This document shows, piece after piece, positions 7,913 through 16,483 of a stretch of 64,000 nucleotides of DNA (position 1 is its first letter; every line of letters begins with the position of its first letter). The position numbers were made by a program, and so were the translations under genes. Below the pieces are notes generated by a model. The model searched no databases, was not told where the DNA came from, and saw nothing but the letters and a program-made list of their open reading frames with translations. Source of the DNA: Rhizobium deserti (GTDB lineage Bacteria; Pseudomonadota; Alphaproteobacteria; Rhizobiales; Rhizobiaceae). The stretch is from assembly GCF_004358025.1 (NCBI RefSeq), contig NZ_SMTL01000007.1, positions 156,107 to 220,106 on the forward strand, in the 5' to 3' direction.

Positions 7913-9907
7913 TCAGACAGGCAGGCTTTTTGCACCTGATGTCGGACGACGGTGGTAGAGTTCTGCCGGTGCAGGACGACCGACATGATAGCCCTGGACC
8001 GCGTCGATGTGCATGGTCCGCAGCAGCGCCAGTTGCACCGATGTCTCGACACCTTCCACCAGGATCCGCGGACCGCGATTGCGAATAAGCCCGATTATGT
8101 CTTGAAGCATGGCCTCGCCACGCACACTAACGCTATCGTGGAGGAAGGAGCGGTCTATCTTGACCGTATCGAAGTCAATGAGCCGCAGCCAGGACAGGCC
8201 GGCAAATCCGGTGCCGAAATCGTCCAGCCAGATCTTGATGCCAAGGGTCTTTAGATCACTGATGCATCGTAAGACCTCAGAATGCTTTTCCATTTCAAGA
8301 CCTTCGGTGATCTCAAAAGCGAGCCTGCTGCCGGCGACGCCGGTTTCATAAAGAATAGCCGCGACACTGGCCGCAAACCCGGGCGTCTTCAGCTGGATTG
8401 GGGAGACGTTGACGCTGGCGGTCTGAACATGATTGTCGGCCAGCAGATCCCGGCAGACCGTCCGGATTGCCCATCGGCCCAGTTCAAGGATCGACCCGGT
8501 ACGCTCAGCGATCGGTATGAACAGGCTGGGAGGGATTATGTTGCCGTCGAGCGTCTTGAGGCGCATCAGAGCTTCGACAGAATCGTGCCGGCCCGAAGCA
8601 AGATCTTCGATCGGCTGATACACAAGCGATACGAGATCATGATGGATGGCGATCTTGAGCAGGGCAGCGATGTTTTCGCTCTCGTCGCTGCTCTCGGGAT
8701 CGCTGGGATCGAAAACCCGAGCACAGTTGCGCCCGCTTGCCTTGGCGCCGTAGAGCACCCGGTCGGCTTCATGGATCAACTTCTCAAGCTTTTCGCCGTT
8801 TTGTTCTCGTGTGAAGGCTGCGCCGACGCTAACAGAGACAATGGATGTTCCGTCGCGCCGTTCCTCATGCCGGATGCCCAGCTTCTCGACCGTCAGACGG
8901 ATCGTTTCGGCCAACCCTGCCGCTGCCTGACGGTTGTCTATGGGCGCGACAACAATGAATTCCTCCCCGCCGTAGCGGCCAATGAAGCCCTCATAAGGCT
9001 CAACTGCCGCCTTTATAGCGGTCGCAACCCGGATCAGGCAGCGATCCCCGCCTTGGTGACCGTAGGCGTCGTTGTACTTCTTGAAGAAATCGACATCGAC
9101 GAGAAGAGTGGCAAAGCCACGACCGGTCTCCTGCCAGTCATCCCAATATTGCCTGAGCTTTTGATCGACTGCACGGCGGTTTGCGAGACCCGTCAGATAA
9201 TCGGTGTTCGACATGCGCAGCAGCGCTTCGCCTCGTTCGCTCGCCTCCTTCTGCTGCATCTTTGCTTCGAGCGCATTCAGAAAAACATGGTAGCGCTCGC
9301 GGTTGAGCTTCCAGTTGACGTAGGATGTGAAGACGAAGCAGGAGACGTAAAAAGTGCCGAATGCGAACACATACATCTTGCCCGGCCAAAAGATCGACAA
9401 GGAAAACAGGAAGGTGAAGAGAACGGCGCTCGACGAGGCAACGGAAAGACCAAAGCGGAAGCTGAAGAACAGGTTGGCGCCCATCATGAAAATGGCGCCG
9501 AAAACCATATAATAAGAGAGGCTGTGTGAATGTATGGTCTGGGCTGCAGGGAATACCCAGACTGCATAACCCAGGACAAGCGCCGAGGCGCTAGTGCGAT
9601 CAAGCCATTTGATGCCTGCCCCCAGATGGTATTGGGCCTCCAGGATCGCCAGCGCAACAACTCCGACCATCAGCCGCGCCACAATTGTGTAGGGAGCCAC
9701 ATCGGGGATCATCAACAGATCGGTTGCCGAAAATAGAAGATAAACAATGACCGCGATCCAGAGACCTTGGCGCGTCGCGGTCCTTCTTGCTGGCTCGTCG
9801 TCCTGGTCGTAAAGGCAACGCAGCTCGTGCGGAGATGGTCTCTGCAATTTCCGCTGCAGATCTATCTCCACGGTGTCCGCAAATGTGTGCCTCATGCACT
9901 CTTCCAT
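7913..9907 (-). CDS. Membrane-bound GGDEF-EAL cyclic-di-GMP enzyme
   Basis: A 664-residue protein. Residues 47-197 form an N-terminal membrane sensor of about six helices, followed by a short coiled-coil linker (205-230), a GGDEF domain with active-type GGEEF at 313-317, and an EAL domain with EAL at 445-447. Other EAL catalytic residues are present: NVSP (500-503), EITE, DD at 562-563, Lys583 (KIDRSF), EGVET and QGYHVGRP. Both synthesis and hydrolysis of c-di-GMP are therefore possible. The product-inhibition RxxD motif before GGEEF is missing (VEPYEGFIGR instead). It is monocistronic and divergent from the methyltransferase gene. The signal it senses is unknown. Confidence 0.93.
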   Translation of the reverse strand: MEECMRHTFADTVEIDLQRKLQRPSPHELRCLYDQDDEPARRTATRQGLWIAVIVYLLFSATDLLMIPDVAPYTIVARLMVGVVALAILEAQYHLGAGIKWLDRTSASALVLGYAVWVFPAAQTIHSHSLSYYMVFGAIFMMGANLFFSFRFGLSVASSSAVLFTFLFSLSIFWPGKMYVFAFGTFYVSCFVFTSYVNWKLNRERYHVFLNALEAKMQQKEASERGEALLRMSNTDYLTGLANRRAVDQKLRQYWDDWQETGRGFATLLVDVDFFKKYNDAYGHQGGDRCLIRVATAIKAAVEPYEGFIGRYGGEEFIVVAPIDNRQAAAGLAETIRLTVEKLGIRHEERRDGTSIVSVSVGAAFTREQNGEKLEKLIHEADRVLYGAKASGRNCARVFDPSDPESSDESENIAALLKIAIHHDLVSLVYQPIEDLASGRHDSVEALMRLKTLDGNIIPPSLFIPIAERTGSILELGRWAIRTVCRDLLADNHVQTASVNVSPIQLKTPGFAASVAAILYETGVAGSRLAFEITEGLEMEKHSEVLRCISDLKTLGIKIWLDDFGTGFAGLSWLRLIDFDTVKIDRSFLHDSVSVRGEAMLQDIIGLIRNRGPRILVEGVETSVQLALLRTMHIDAVQGYHVGRPAPAELYHRRPTSGAKSLPV

Positions 9908-10120
9908 CGGCTCCTGCCCCGCGGCTCGGGCCTCTCAGCCTACTGCCCACGGACGAAATTAAGCTCTGGCGGCTGCTGATCAAGGCTCGATCAAGGTGAC
10001 AACGTGCCGGGCATTCACCTCCCCATTTACAGGGGTGCCGTTAAATCTGGTTAAATTTACCAAGAAAATGCATTTCCGGCGCTGGCTAAGAAATCTAATG
10101 GTTAATCAGAAGTTTCTGTC

Positions 10121-10205
10121 TATGATCAATTTCACGGGATGAGCAGGGCTTGCAGACGCCGCATCCCCTCAAAATGTATCATTGTATGACGGGGATGTTC
10201 ATATG
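10121..10205 (+). promoter_or_regulatory. Leader of the methyltransferase gene with alternative hairpins covering the ribosome site
   Basis: A -10-like TATGAT (10121-10126) would start transcription near 10133. The leader then holds three matching blocks: GGGATG (10136-10141), CATCCCC (10162-10168) and GGGGATG (10191-10197). The middle block can pair with either the first or the third. The third contains the GGGG ribosome binding site eight bases before the ATG at 10203, so pairing with it would hide the site and pairing with the first would free it. The pairing is seen in the sequence. The promoter and the switching are inference. Confidence 0.45.
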
Positions 10206-11246
10206 ACCCAAATGAAAATGGAATTTGACGGCCACAGCCTCATTACACCCAGCGCGATTGCCGATGAGCTGGTGGCGGCGAAGGAAGAACGTTTCGACGA
10301 GCATCTTGCCATCGGAAAGGGAGAATTGGCTCTCTTGCTGGAACTCGCTCGCCAGCAGTTCGCCAAGGGCGAAAACCCCACGAAGGTCATCGACCGGGTG
10401 ACGATGTCGCTTCATGAAATCCGCCACCGGCTGCAGCCGCGCGTCTGGCAGGAGCTGGTGCCTTTCGTGCAAGAACATGCCGTTTCGGAATATTTTCTGC
10501 AGGATCCGTTGACCCGCTGGTCCTGGGACAAGCCGCGCGGCTACTCTGGCGATGCCAGGCTGCTGGACTTCATTTATCGGCATGACAGCGTAACGGAGGA
10601 CGTGGCAGGCGCTTCCGATCTTGGCAAGGCCCTGTTCGAGTATACAAGCACCGCCCCATCTTCGCTGGCCAACTGGGACCGCCGCGACATTCTTGCAGGC
10701 TATGTGGACGAAGTCGCAGCCCGGACCGGGGCTGGCACTGAGGTGCTGAGCGTCGCGGCCGGACATCTGCGCGAAGCAGAATATTCCAAGGCTTTCCGCG
10801 AAAAGCAGTTAAAGCGCTGGGTCGCACTTGACCAGGATCCCATCAGCGTCGGCACGATCGCTCGGGATTACCAAGGCACCTCGGTTGAAGCCATCGATGG
10901 CTCCGTTCGGGCCATCCTGACGGGACGCCAGCACCCAGGCACATTCGACCTCGTTTATGCCTCCGGGCTTTATGACTATCTAGTTGACAAGGTTGCTATC
11001 AAGCTGACCCAACGTTGCCTGGATATGCTGAAGCCCAACGGCACCTTCCTTTTCGCCAATTATTCCTATCCGATCCTGGTGGACGGCTATATCGAGACCT
11101 TCATGAACTGGCAGCTCCTGCTCCGTTCCGAGGCCGATATGTGGAAGATCATCCACGCCTGCGTCGATAAGGATGAATACGAAACCGGCGTCTTCTTCGG
11201 CAAGAACCGCAATATCGTCTACGGTTTCATCAAGAAGCGCAGCTAA
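10203..11246 (+). CDS. Class I SAM-dependent methyltransferase (PhcB-like)
   Basis: A 347-residue protein. The SAM-binding motif I is EVLSVAAGHLREAEYSK at about residue 180, followed by an acidic VALDQDP strand end and a post-motif region (FDLVYASGLYDYL). The N-terminal 150 residues are a separate helical region with no motif I recognise. The overall pattern resembles proteins annotated as 3-hydroxypalmitate methyl ester biosynthesis methyltransferases (PhcB of Ralstonia), but the substrate is not proven. I chose the ATG at 10203 over an upstream TTG because GGGG lies eight bases before it. The gene is alone in its unit, divergent from a c-di-GMP enzyme and followed by a strong hairpin. Confidence 0.75.
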   Translation: MTQMKMEFDGHSLITPSAIADELVAAKEERFDEHLAIGKGELALLLELARQQFAKGENPTKVIDRVTMSLHEIRHRLQPRVWQELVPFVQEHAVSEYFLQDPLTRWSWDKPRGYSGDARLLDFIYRHDSVTEDVAGASDLGKALFEYTSTAPSSLANWDRRDILAGYVDEVAARTGAGTEVLSVAAGHLREAEYSKAFREKQLKRWVALDQDPISVGTIARDYQGTSVEAIDGSVRAILTGRQHPGTFDLVYASGLYDYLVDKVAIKLTQRCLDMLKPNGTFLFANYSYPILVDGYIETFMNWQLLLRSEADMWKIIHACVDKDEYETGVFFGKNRNIVYGFIKKRS

Positions 11247-11253
11247 GACATAA

Positions 11254-11288
11254 AGAGCGGCGCGCGAAAAATTTCCGCACGCCGCTCT
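11254..11288. terminator. Strong hairpin after the methyltransferase gene
   Basis: AGAGCGGCG (11254-11262) pairs with CGCCGCTCT (11280-11288), with three further pairs inside after one mismatch. It starts seven bases after the stop codon. There is no T-run on either side, so ending is likely but may need Rho or simply protect the 3' end. Confidence 0.6.
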
Positions 11289-11413
11289 CACTGTGCCTCG
11301 GCAACCTCGCGCGTTCGTGATTTTCTGATCGAGCTGATAAAAGTCTTCCGATCTGCATCGTCTCCGCCTACCACCTGATAAGCTGCAGGTGAATCGGAGG
11401 AGGATGACAGCAG

Positions 11414-12616
11414 ATGAAGATCACGAGGGTAGAAACTGTGCGCGTGGCGGAGCGCGCAAACCTGTTATGGGTCCTCGTCCATACGGACCAGGGTCTCATA
11501 GGCCTTGGCGAAACTTTTTTCGGCGCCGAGACGGTCGAGAGCTATATCCATGAATACGTGGCGCCACGTGTCATCGGCCGCGATCCGTTGGCGATCGACC
11601 TGCTTGCCCAGGATCTCGTCGGTTATGTGGGCTTCCGCTCGTCCGGCGCCGAAGTGCGCGGCAATTCCGCATTCGACATCGCCCTCTGGGACATTTTCGG
11701 CAAGGCGACCGGGCAGCCGATCGCTCAGTTGCTCGGCGGTTTCAGCCGTAAAGAAATCCGCACCTACAACACCTGCGCCGGCACCGAATACATCAAGAAG
11801 GCGACAGGCCAGTCGACCGTCAATTACGGCCTGACCGGCGGCACCGCCTATGACGATCTCAACGGCTTCCTGCACCGCGCCGACGAGCTGGCCGAGTCTC
11901 TGCTGGAGGAGGGCATCACGGCCATGAAGATCTGGCCCTTCGATGCGGCGGCCGAAAAGACCCGCGGCCAGTATATCTCCATGCCGGCCCTCAAGGTGGC
12001 GCTCGAACCGTTCGACAAGATCCGCAAGGCAGTTGGCGACAAGATGGACATCATGGTGGAGTTCCACTCGATGTGGCAGCTGCTGCCGGCCATGCAGATC
12101 GCCAAGGCACTGACGCCGTATCAAACGTTCTGGCATGAAGATCCGATCAAGATGGACAGCCTGTCGAGCCTCAAGCGCTACGCCGAGGTCTCGCCGGCGC
12201 CGATCTCAGCGTCTGAAACGCTGGCGACGCGCTGGGGCTTCCGGGACTATCTCGAGACCGGCGTCGCCGGCATCGTCATGCTTGACATCTCCTGGTGCGG
12301 CGGCTTGTCCGAGGCTCGCAAGATCGCCTCGATGGCGGAAGCCTGGCATTTGCCGGTTGCTCCGCACGACTGCACCGGCCCGGTCGTGCTCTGCGCCTCG
12401 ACCCATCTGTCGCTCAATGCGCCGAACGCGCTGGTGCAGGAAAGCGTGCGCGCCTTCTACAACACCTGGTACCGCGACCTGGTGACGGCATTGCCGGAGG
12501 TCAAGAACGGCATGATCACCGTGCCGCCCGGCCCGGGCCTTGGCATGGAACTCAACCCGGACCTTGACCGAGCCTTCACCGTCAGCCGGCGCGTGTCGGA
12601 CGCATCCGGATCGTGA
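11414..12616 (+). CDS. Enolase-superfamily enzyme (mandelate racemase/muconate lactonizing group), probable acid-sugar dehydratase
   Basis: A 400-residue protein with the N-terminal capping domain (MKITRVETVRV) and the C-terminal barrel. The usual second-strand Lys-x-Lys is reduced to AMKIWPFD, with only the first Lys. Likely metal-ligand and acid-base positions include EFHSMW, WHEDPIKMD, SASETL, MLDISWCGG and the late His in APHDCTGP. Such enzymes remove a proton alpha to a carboxylate, most often to dehydrate aldonic or aldaric acids. The substrate is unassigned. A GGAGGAGGA ribosome site precedes the ATG. The stop overlaps the ribosome-site region of a transporter gene, so the two are co-expressed. 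Confidence 0.82.
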   Translation: MKITRVETVRVAERANLLWVLVHTDQGLIGLGETFFGAETVESYIHEYVAPRVIGRDPLAIDLLAQDLVGYVGFRSSGAEVRGNSAFDIALWDIFGKATGQPIAQLLGGFSRKEIRTYNTCAGTEYIKKATGQSTVNYGLTGGTAYDDLNGFLHRADELAESLLEEGITAMKIWPFDAAAEKTRGQYISMPALKVALEPFDKIRKAVGDKMDIMVEFHSMWQLLPAMQIAKALTPYQTFWHEDPIKMDSLSSLKRYAEVSPAPISASETLATRWGFRDYLETGVAGIVMLDISWCGGLSEARKIASMAEAWHLPVAPHDCTGPVVLCASTHLSLNAPNALVQESVRAFYNTWYRDLVTALPEVKNGMITVPPGPGLGMELNPDLDRAFTVSRRVSDASGS

Positions 12617-12627
12617 GGAAGGGAGTA

Positions 12628-13542
12628 ATGACCCAGACGGCAGCAACCATGAGCCGGAGCACCACCATGACTGGCCCCATCCTCATGCTGATCGGCATGC
12701 TGATGTTCGCGCTCAACGATGCCATGGGTAAATGGCTGGTTTCCAGCTACGGCTTGGGGCAAGTTATCCTGCTGCGCAGCCTCGCGGCCCTTCTGATCCT
12801 TGTGCCGATGGTCTGGCGGGCCGGGTTCGGCAAGCTCCTCAGGGTGCAACGACCGGGCATGCAGCTGGCCCGCGTCGCCTTTTCGACAGCAGAAGTCTTC
12901 TTCTTTTATTATGCTGTCGTTTACCTGCCGCTTGCCGATGTGATGACTTACTGGCTGGCAGCGCCGATCTATGTCGCTGCGGCATCGCCCTTCCTGCTGG
13001 GCGAGAAGGTCGGCTGGCGGCGCTGGACGGCGATCGCGGTTGGCTTCGTTGGCGTTATCATCACGTTGGAACCATCTAGCGCCATGTTTACGGCCCCGGC
13101 TCTGATTTCGATCGTCGGCAGCGCGGCCTTCGCCTTCATGCTGATCTCCGGCCGCTTCCTGCGCGAAACCCCAGATAGCACGCTCGTCTTCTTCCAGGTG
13201 GCGGGGGCAGGGCTTGCCGGGCTCGTTTTTGCGCCGACGGACTGGTCGCCCATCGCGTCCGGCCTGGATGTCGCATTGCTTGGGCTGCTGGGCGTTGTTG
13301 CCATGGCGGCTCACATGCTGGTCAACAGGGCGCTGAAGATATCCGACGCGGCAACAGTTGCACCGCTGCAGTATACGTTGCTTCTTTGGGCGGTGATCTT
13401 CGGCTGGATCTTCTTCGGCGACGGGCCTCGGCTGACGATGATGATCGGGGCCACCCTGATCGTCGCCTCCGGCCTGTTCATCTTCATCCGCGAGCAGACG
13501 CTGAAGAAGCGCCAGGCGGTGCTGCCGGCGGTTCCTGAATGA
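12628..13542 (+). CDS. EamA-family drug/metabolite transporter
   Basis: A 304-residue inner-membrane protein with ten predicted helices in two EamA repeats (about residues 15-145 and 155-290). The pattern G-M-L-M-F-A-L-N-D-A-M-G in the first helix is typical. The family exports or exchanges small metabolites. The substrate may relate to the upstream enolase-superfamily enzyme, whose stop codon lies 12 bases before this start. I take the ATG at 12628, preceded by GGAAGGGAG, rather than the GTG overlapping the previous gene. A strong terminator follows. Confidence 0.86.
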   Translation: MTQTAATMSRSTTMTGPILMLIGMLMFALNDAMGKWLVSSYGLGQVILLRSLAALLILVPMVWRAGFGKLLRVQRPGMQLARVAFSTAEVFFFYYAVVYLPLADVMTYWLAAPIYVAAASPFLLGEKVGWRRWTAIAVGFVGVIITLEPSSAMFTAPALISIVGSAAFAFMLISGRFLRETPDSTLVFFQVAGAGLAGLVFAPTDWSPIASGLDVALLGLLGVVAMAAHMLVNRALKISDAATVAPLQYTLLLWAVIFGWIFFGDGPRLTMMIGATLIVASGLFIFIREQTLKKRQAVLPAVPE

Positions 13543-13545
13543 GAA

Positions 13546-13576
13546 AAGCCCGCGGCGCCTCAGGCGTCGCGGGCTT
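13546..13576. terminator. Bidirectional terminator between convergent units
   Basis: AAGCCCGCG (13546-13554) pairs with CGCGGGCTT (13568-13576), continued by five inner pairs including a G-T, with loop TCA. A short T-rich stretch (TTCGTGTTGT) follows, and A's precede it on the other strand. It sits between the EamA gene and the 3' end of the TRAP operon, so it can serve both. Confidence 0.8.
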
Positions 13577-13620
13577 CGTGTTGTCGAAGGCTGCCGCTCG
13601 GACGAAGCGGCCTCCCATCC

Positions 13621-14625
13621 TTATTTGCGGACTTCCTTGAGCTCGGCAACGATGGCGTCGACCACGTCAGCGCCAATCGTGGCTTTGTGCTTTTCATAGA
13701 CGACCGCCGACTTTTCGCGGATGCGCTTCTGCTCGTCCTCAGACAGCGTATTGACTTGGAGACCGGCCGCTTTGATCTTCTCGAGCGACTTCTTGTTCAG
13801 ATCGCCGATCACCTGACGCTCCACGTCACGACCAACGACCGCGCAGGCGCGAAGGGCGGCCTGCTCGTCTGGCGCATAGGTGTTGAAGATGGCCTTGGAG
13901 AACAGGAAGAGGAACGGTGTGTAGGCGTGGTTGGTCTCAGTAACGTATTTCTGCACTTCAAAGAACTTCGACGTGTCGATCGTTACATAGGGATTTTCCT
14001 GTGCGTCGATCGCCTTGGTTTCGAGAGCCGAGAAGACTTCGCCGAAAGCCATCGGCGTGGCGTTGGCGCCGAGGTTCTGGAAGGTATCGAGGAAGATGTT
14101 GTTCTGCATAACGCGAACCTTCATCCCCGAGAAGTCTTCCCACTTGGTAACCGGGCGAACGGAGTTCGACAGGTTGCGGAAGCCGTTTTCCCAGTATGCG
14201 AGGTTTATGACGCCGGCAGCATCGAGCTTCTGGTTGATCATGTCGCCGAACTTGCCGTCGAGAACCTTGTAGGCTTCCTGAGCATTGCCGAACAGGAAGG
14301 GCAGGTCGAAGACGCCGAGGGCAGGAACGATGCCGACGAGCGGCGAAGACGAGGTGACCACGGCTTCCTGAACGCCCGAGCGAAGCGCCTGCGTCGCCTG
14401 CAGGTCGCCGCCAAGCGCGCCGCCCCAGAATGCCGTCAGCTTCATCTTGCCGCCGGACTTCTCGTCGAGGCATGTCTGCATGGCTTTGATACCATTGCCG
14501 ACCGGATGGTCGGCATTGATGCCGTTGGAAACGCGGATATTGCGCGACTTGAATTCAGCAAATGCCGGTGCCGCTGACGAGCAAGCAAGGGCAAGGGCGG
14601 CGGTTGTCAGTAGAAGCTTTCTCAT
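13621..14625 (-). CDS. TRAP transporter substrate-binding protein (DctP family)
   Basis: A 334-residue periplasmic protein with a signal peptide (MRKLLLTTAALALAC, cleavage after AFA). The family's carboxylate-binding Arg is in the segment GMKVRVMQNN, and the downstream signature EVFSALETKAIDAQENP is complete. It captures an organic or sugar acid for the two membrane subunits encoded upstream and is the last gene of the operon starting at 17647. Linkage to erythronate-type enzymes suggests a C4-C6 sugar acid as ligand (inference). Confidence 0.92.
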   Translation of the reverse strand: MRKLLLTTAALALACSSAAPAFAEFKSRNIRVSNGINADHPVGNGIKAMQTCLDEKSGGKMKLTAFWGGALGGDLQATQALRSGVQEAVVTSSSPLVGIVPALGVFDLPFLFGNAQEAYKVLDGKFGDMINQKLDAAGVINLAYWENGFRNLSNSVRPVTKWEDFSGMKVRVMQNNIFLDTFQNLGANATPMAFGEVFSALETKAIDAQENPYVTIDTSKFFEVQKYVTETNHAYTPFLFLFSKAIFNTYAPDEQAALRACAVVGRDVERQVIGDLNKKSLEKIKAAGLQVNTLSEDEQKRIREKSAVVYEKHKATIGADVVDAIVAELKEVRK

Positions 14626-14655
14626 AGTTATCCTCCCAGGATGTGTGTGAGACGG

Positions 14656-15933
14656 TTATTGGAGCCAGCGTAACGGTACCATGACGAGGTCTGGAAACAG
14701 GACCAGCAGAAAGAGCACGATCGTTTCGGCGATCAGGAACGGCCAAACTCCGGCCGTCACCTTCCCGAGCGGAATGCGTGCAACGCCGCTGACCACATTG
14801 AGCACCACGCCGACTGGCGGGGTGATGAGGCCGATCGAGTTGTTCATGATGAACAGCACGCCGAAATAGACCGGATCGATGCCTGCCTGCTTGACGATCG
14901 GCATCAGAACCGGCGTCAGGATCAGGATGGTCGGCGTCAGGTCAAGCGCCGTGCCGACGACCAGGACGAGGATCATGATCGCAAACATCAGCAGCATCGG
15001 GCGATCGATGAGCGGCTCGATATAACCGACGATTTCAGCCGGAATATTGGCGGCAGTAATCAGCCAAGAAGAGACAAGCGCGGCGGCTACAAGAAACATG
15101 ATTACCGAGGTGGTCTTGGCAGCCTGCAGGATGACATGGGGTAGCTGGCTTGGCGTCAGTTCACGATAGATAACCATGCCGACGAACAAGGCATAAGCCG
15201 CCGCGACGACGGCCGCTTCCGTTGGCGTCATGATGCCGGCCTTGATGCCGCCAAGGATGATGACGGGCATGCCAAGCGCCCAGGCAGCGCGGCCCGTGAC
15301 GCGCAAGCGCTCGCTCATCGATGCCTTCGGCAAGGCCTGGACATTGTCTTTTCGCACAACGATGAGCCAGGCGATGATCAGCGAGATGCCCATCAGGATG
15401 CCGGGAAAAATGCCGGCCAGGAAAAGCTGGGTGATTGAGACATTGCCGGCGACGCCGAATACGATGAAGGCCATCGACGGCGGAATAACCGGTGCGATGA
15501 TGCCGCCTGCGGCGATCAGGCCACCAGAACGGGGCACATTATAACCGGCCTTGGCCATCATCGGGATGAGGATTGAAGCCAGTGCCGCGGTATCGGCGGC
15601 GGCAGAGCCCGAGATGCTCGCCATGATGATCGCCGCCATGATGGCGACGATGCCGAGGCCGCCGCGGATATGGCCGACGCAGGCGATGGCGAAGTCAATG
15701 ATGCGGCGAGACAGGCCGCCGGAATTCATCAGCTCACCGGCGAGGATGAAGAAGGGGATTGCGAGCAGTGTAAAGGTGTCGACACCGGCGATCATGTTCT
15801 GGGCAATGATCTGCGTGTTGAACATGTCCATGTACCACATGAGCACGACGCCGCAGAACATCAGCGAGAAGGCCACGGGCACACCGATCGCCATGGCACC
15901 GAGAAGCGATACGATGAAAACGATGAGTGTCAT
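14656..15933 (-). CDS. TRAP transporter large permease (DctM family)
   Basis: A 425-residue membrane protein with about 12 helices, starting MTLIVFIVSLLGAMAIGVPV, which matches the normal DctM N-terminus and length. It uses the sodium gradient to move substrate delivered by the DctP protein encoded next to it. The ATG overlaps the stop of the small-permease gene by one base (TGATG), which indicates translational coupling. A longer open frame upstream overlaps dctQ and is not coding. Confidence 0.92.
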   Translation of the reverse strand: MTLIVFIVSLLGAMAIGVPVAFSLMFCGVVLMWYMDMFNTQIIAQNMIAGVDTFTLLAIPFFILAGELMNSGGLSRRIIDFAIACVGHIRGGLGIVAIMAAIIMASISGSAAADTAALASILIPMMAKAGYNVPRSGGLIAAGGIIAPVIPPSMAFIVFGVAGNVSITQLFLAGIFPGILMGISLIIAWLIVVRKDNVQALPKASMSERLRVTGRAAWALGMPVIILGGIKAGIMTPTEAAVVAAAYALFVGMVIYRELTPSQLPHVILQAAKTTSVIMFLVAAALVSSWLITAANIPAEIVGYIEPLIDRPMLLMFAIMILVLVVGTALDLTPTILILTPVLMPIVKQAGIDPVYFGVLFIMNNSIGLITPPVGVVLNVVSGVARIPLGKVTAGVWPFLIAETIVLFLLVLFPDLVMVPLRWLQ

Positions 15934-16466
15934 CAGGTGCGCTCCGCCATCTGCTCGATGGTGAGGTTTTCTCCGGCGAACATGCTGATCTCCTCCGCGG
16001 TGGCGCGACCAGTGACATAACGGAACAGGCGCTCGAGTGCGATGAGCGACATGCCGGCGCCCGTGAACAGGCCAATGCCGTATACCCAGATCATCGATAG
16101 GCCAGTCACCGGAGCCGTCATGCTGGCATTGATTTCGAACTGCTGCCATGTGCCCCAGAAGAAGATCATAGAGCAGACCAGAATAATAATGTTCGACAAG
16201 ATCATGCAGATCAGGCGACCGGTGCGGCCGAACAAGGCCACCACGCTTTCCACCCCGAGATGGCCATGCTCGCGAAACGCGACGACGGCGCCGATAAAAG
16301 TCAGCCAGACGAAGAAGTAGCGGGATAGCTCTTCTGAAACAGACATGCCGGAATTGAAGGCGTATCGCAGGACGACGTTCGCGAAGACCATGATTGCCAT
16401 GCCTGACAGCAGGACGATCAGCAGGATCTCGAGAAACTTGAAGAAAAGATCGGTAGTTCTTTGCAT
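15933..16466 (-). CDS. TRAP transporter small permease (DctQ family)
   Basis: A 177-residue protein with four hydrophobic helices, the standard DctQ architecture, including the conserved FREHGHLGVE segment after the second helix. It forms the membrane unit with DctM. The start at MQRTTDLFFKF is supported by GGGAGGGTGAAC immediately upstream. It follows the FAH-family gene by 17 bases. Confidence 0.9.
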   Translation of the reverse strand: MQRTTDLFFKFLEILLIVLLSGMAIMVFANVVLRYAFNSGMSVSEELSRYFFVWLTFIGAVVAFREHGHLGVESVVALFGRTGRLICMILSNIIILVCSMIFFWGTWQQFEINASMTAPVTGLSMIWVYGIGLFTGAGMSLIALERLFRYVTGRATAEEISMFAGENLTIEQMAERT

Positions 16467-16483
16467 GTTCACCCTCCCGCCGT

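Noticed and set aside
11372..11391. CACCTG-N8-CAGGTG repeat before the enolase-superfamily gene
   Set aside because: Only six pairs with an 8-base loop and no second copy or adjacent regulator. Too weak to list as an operator.
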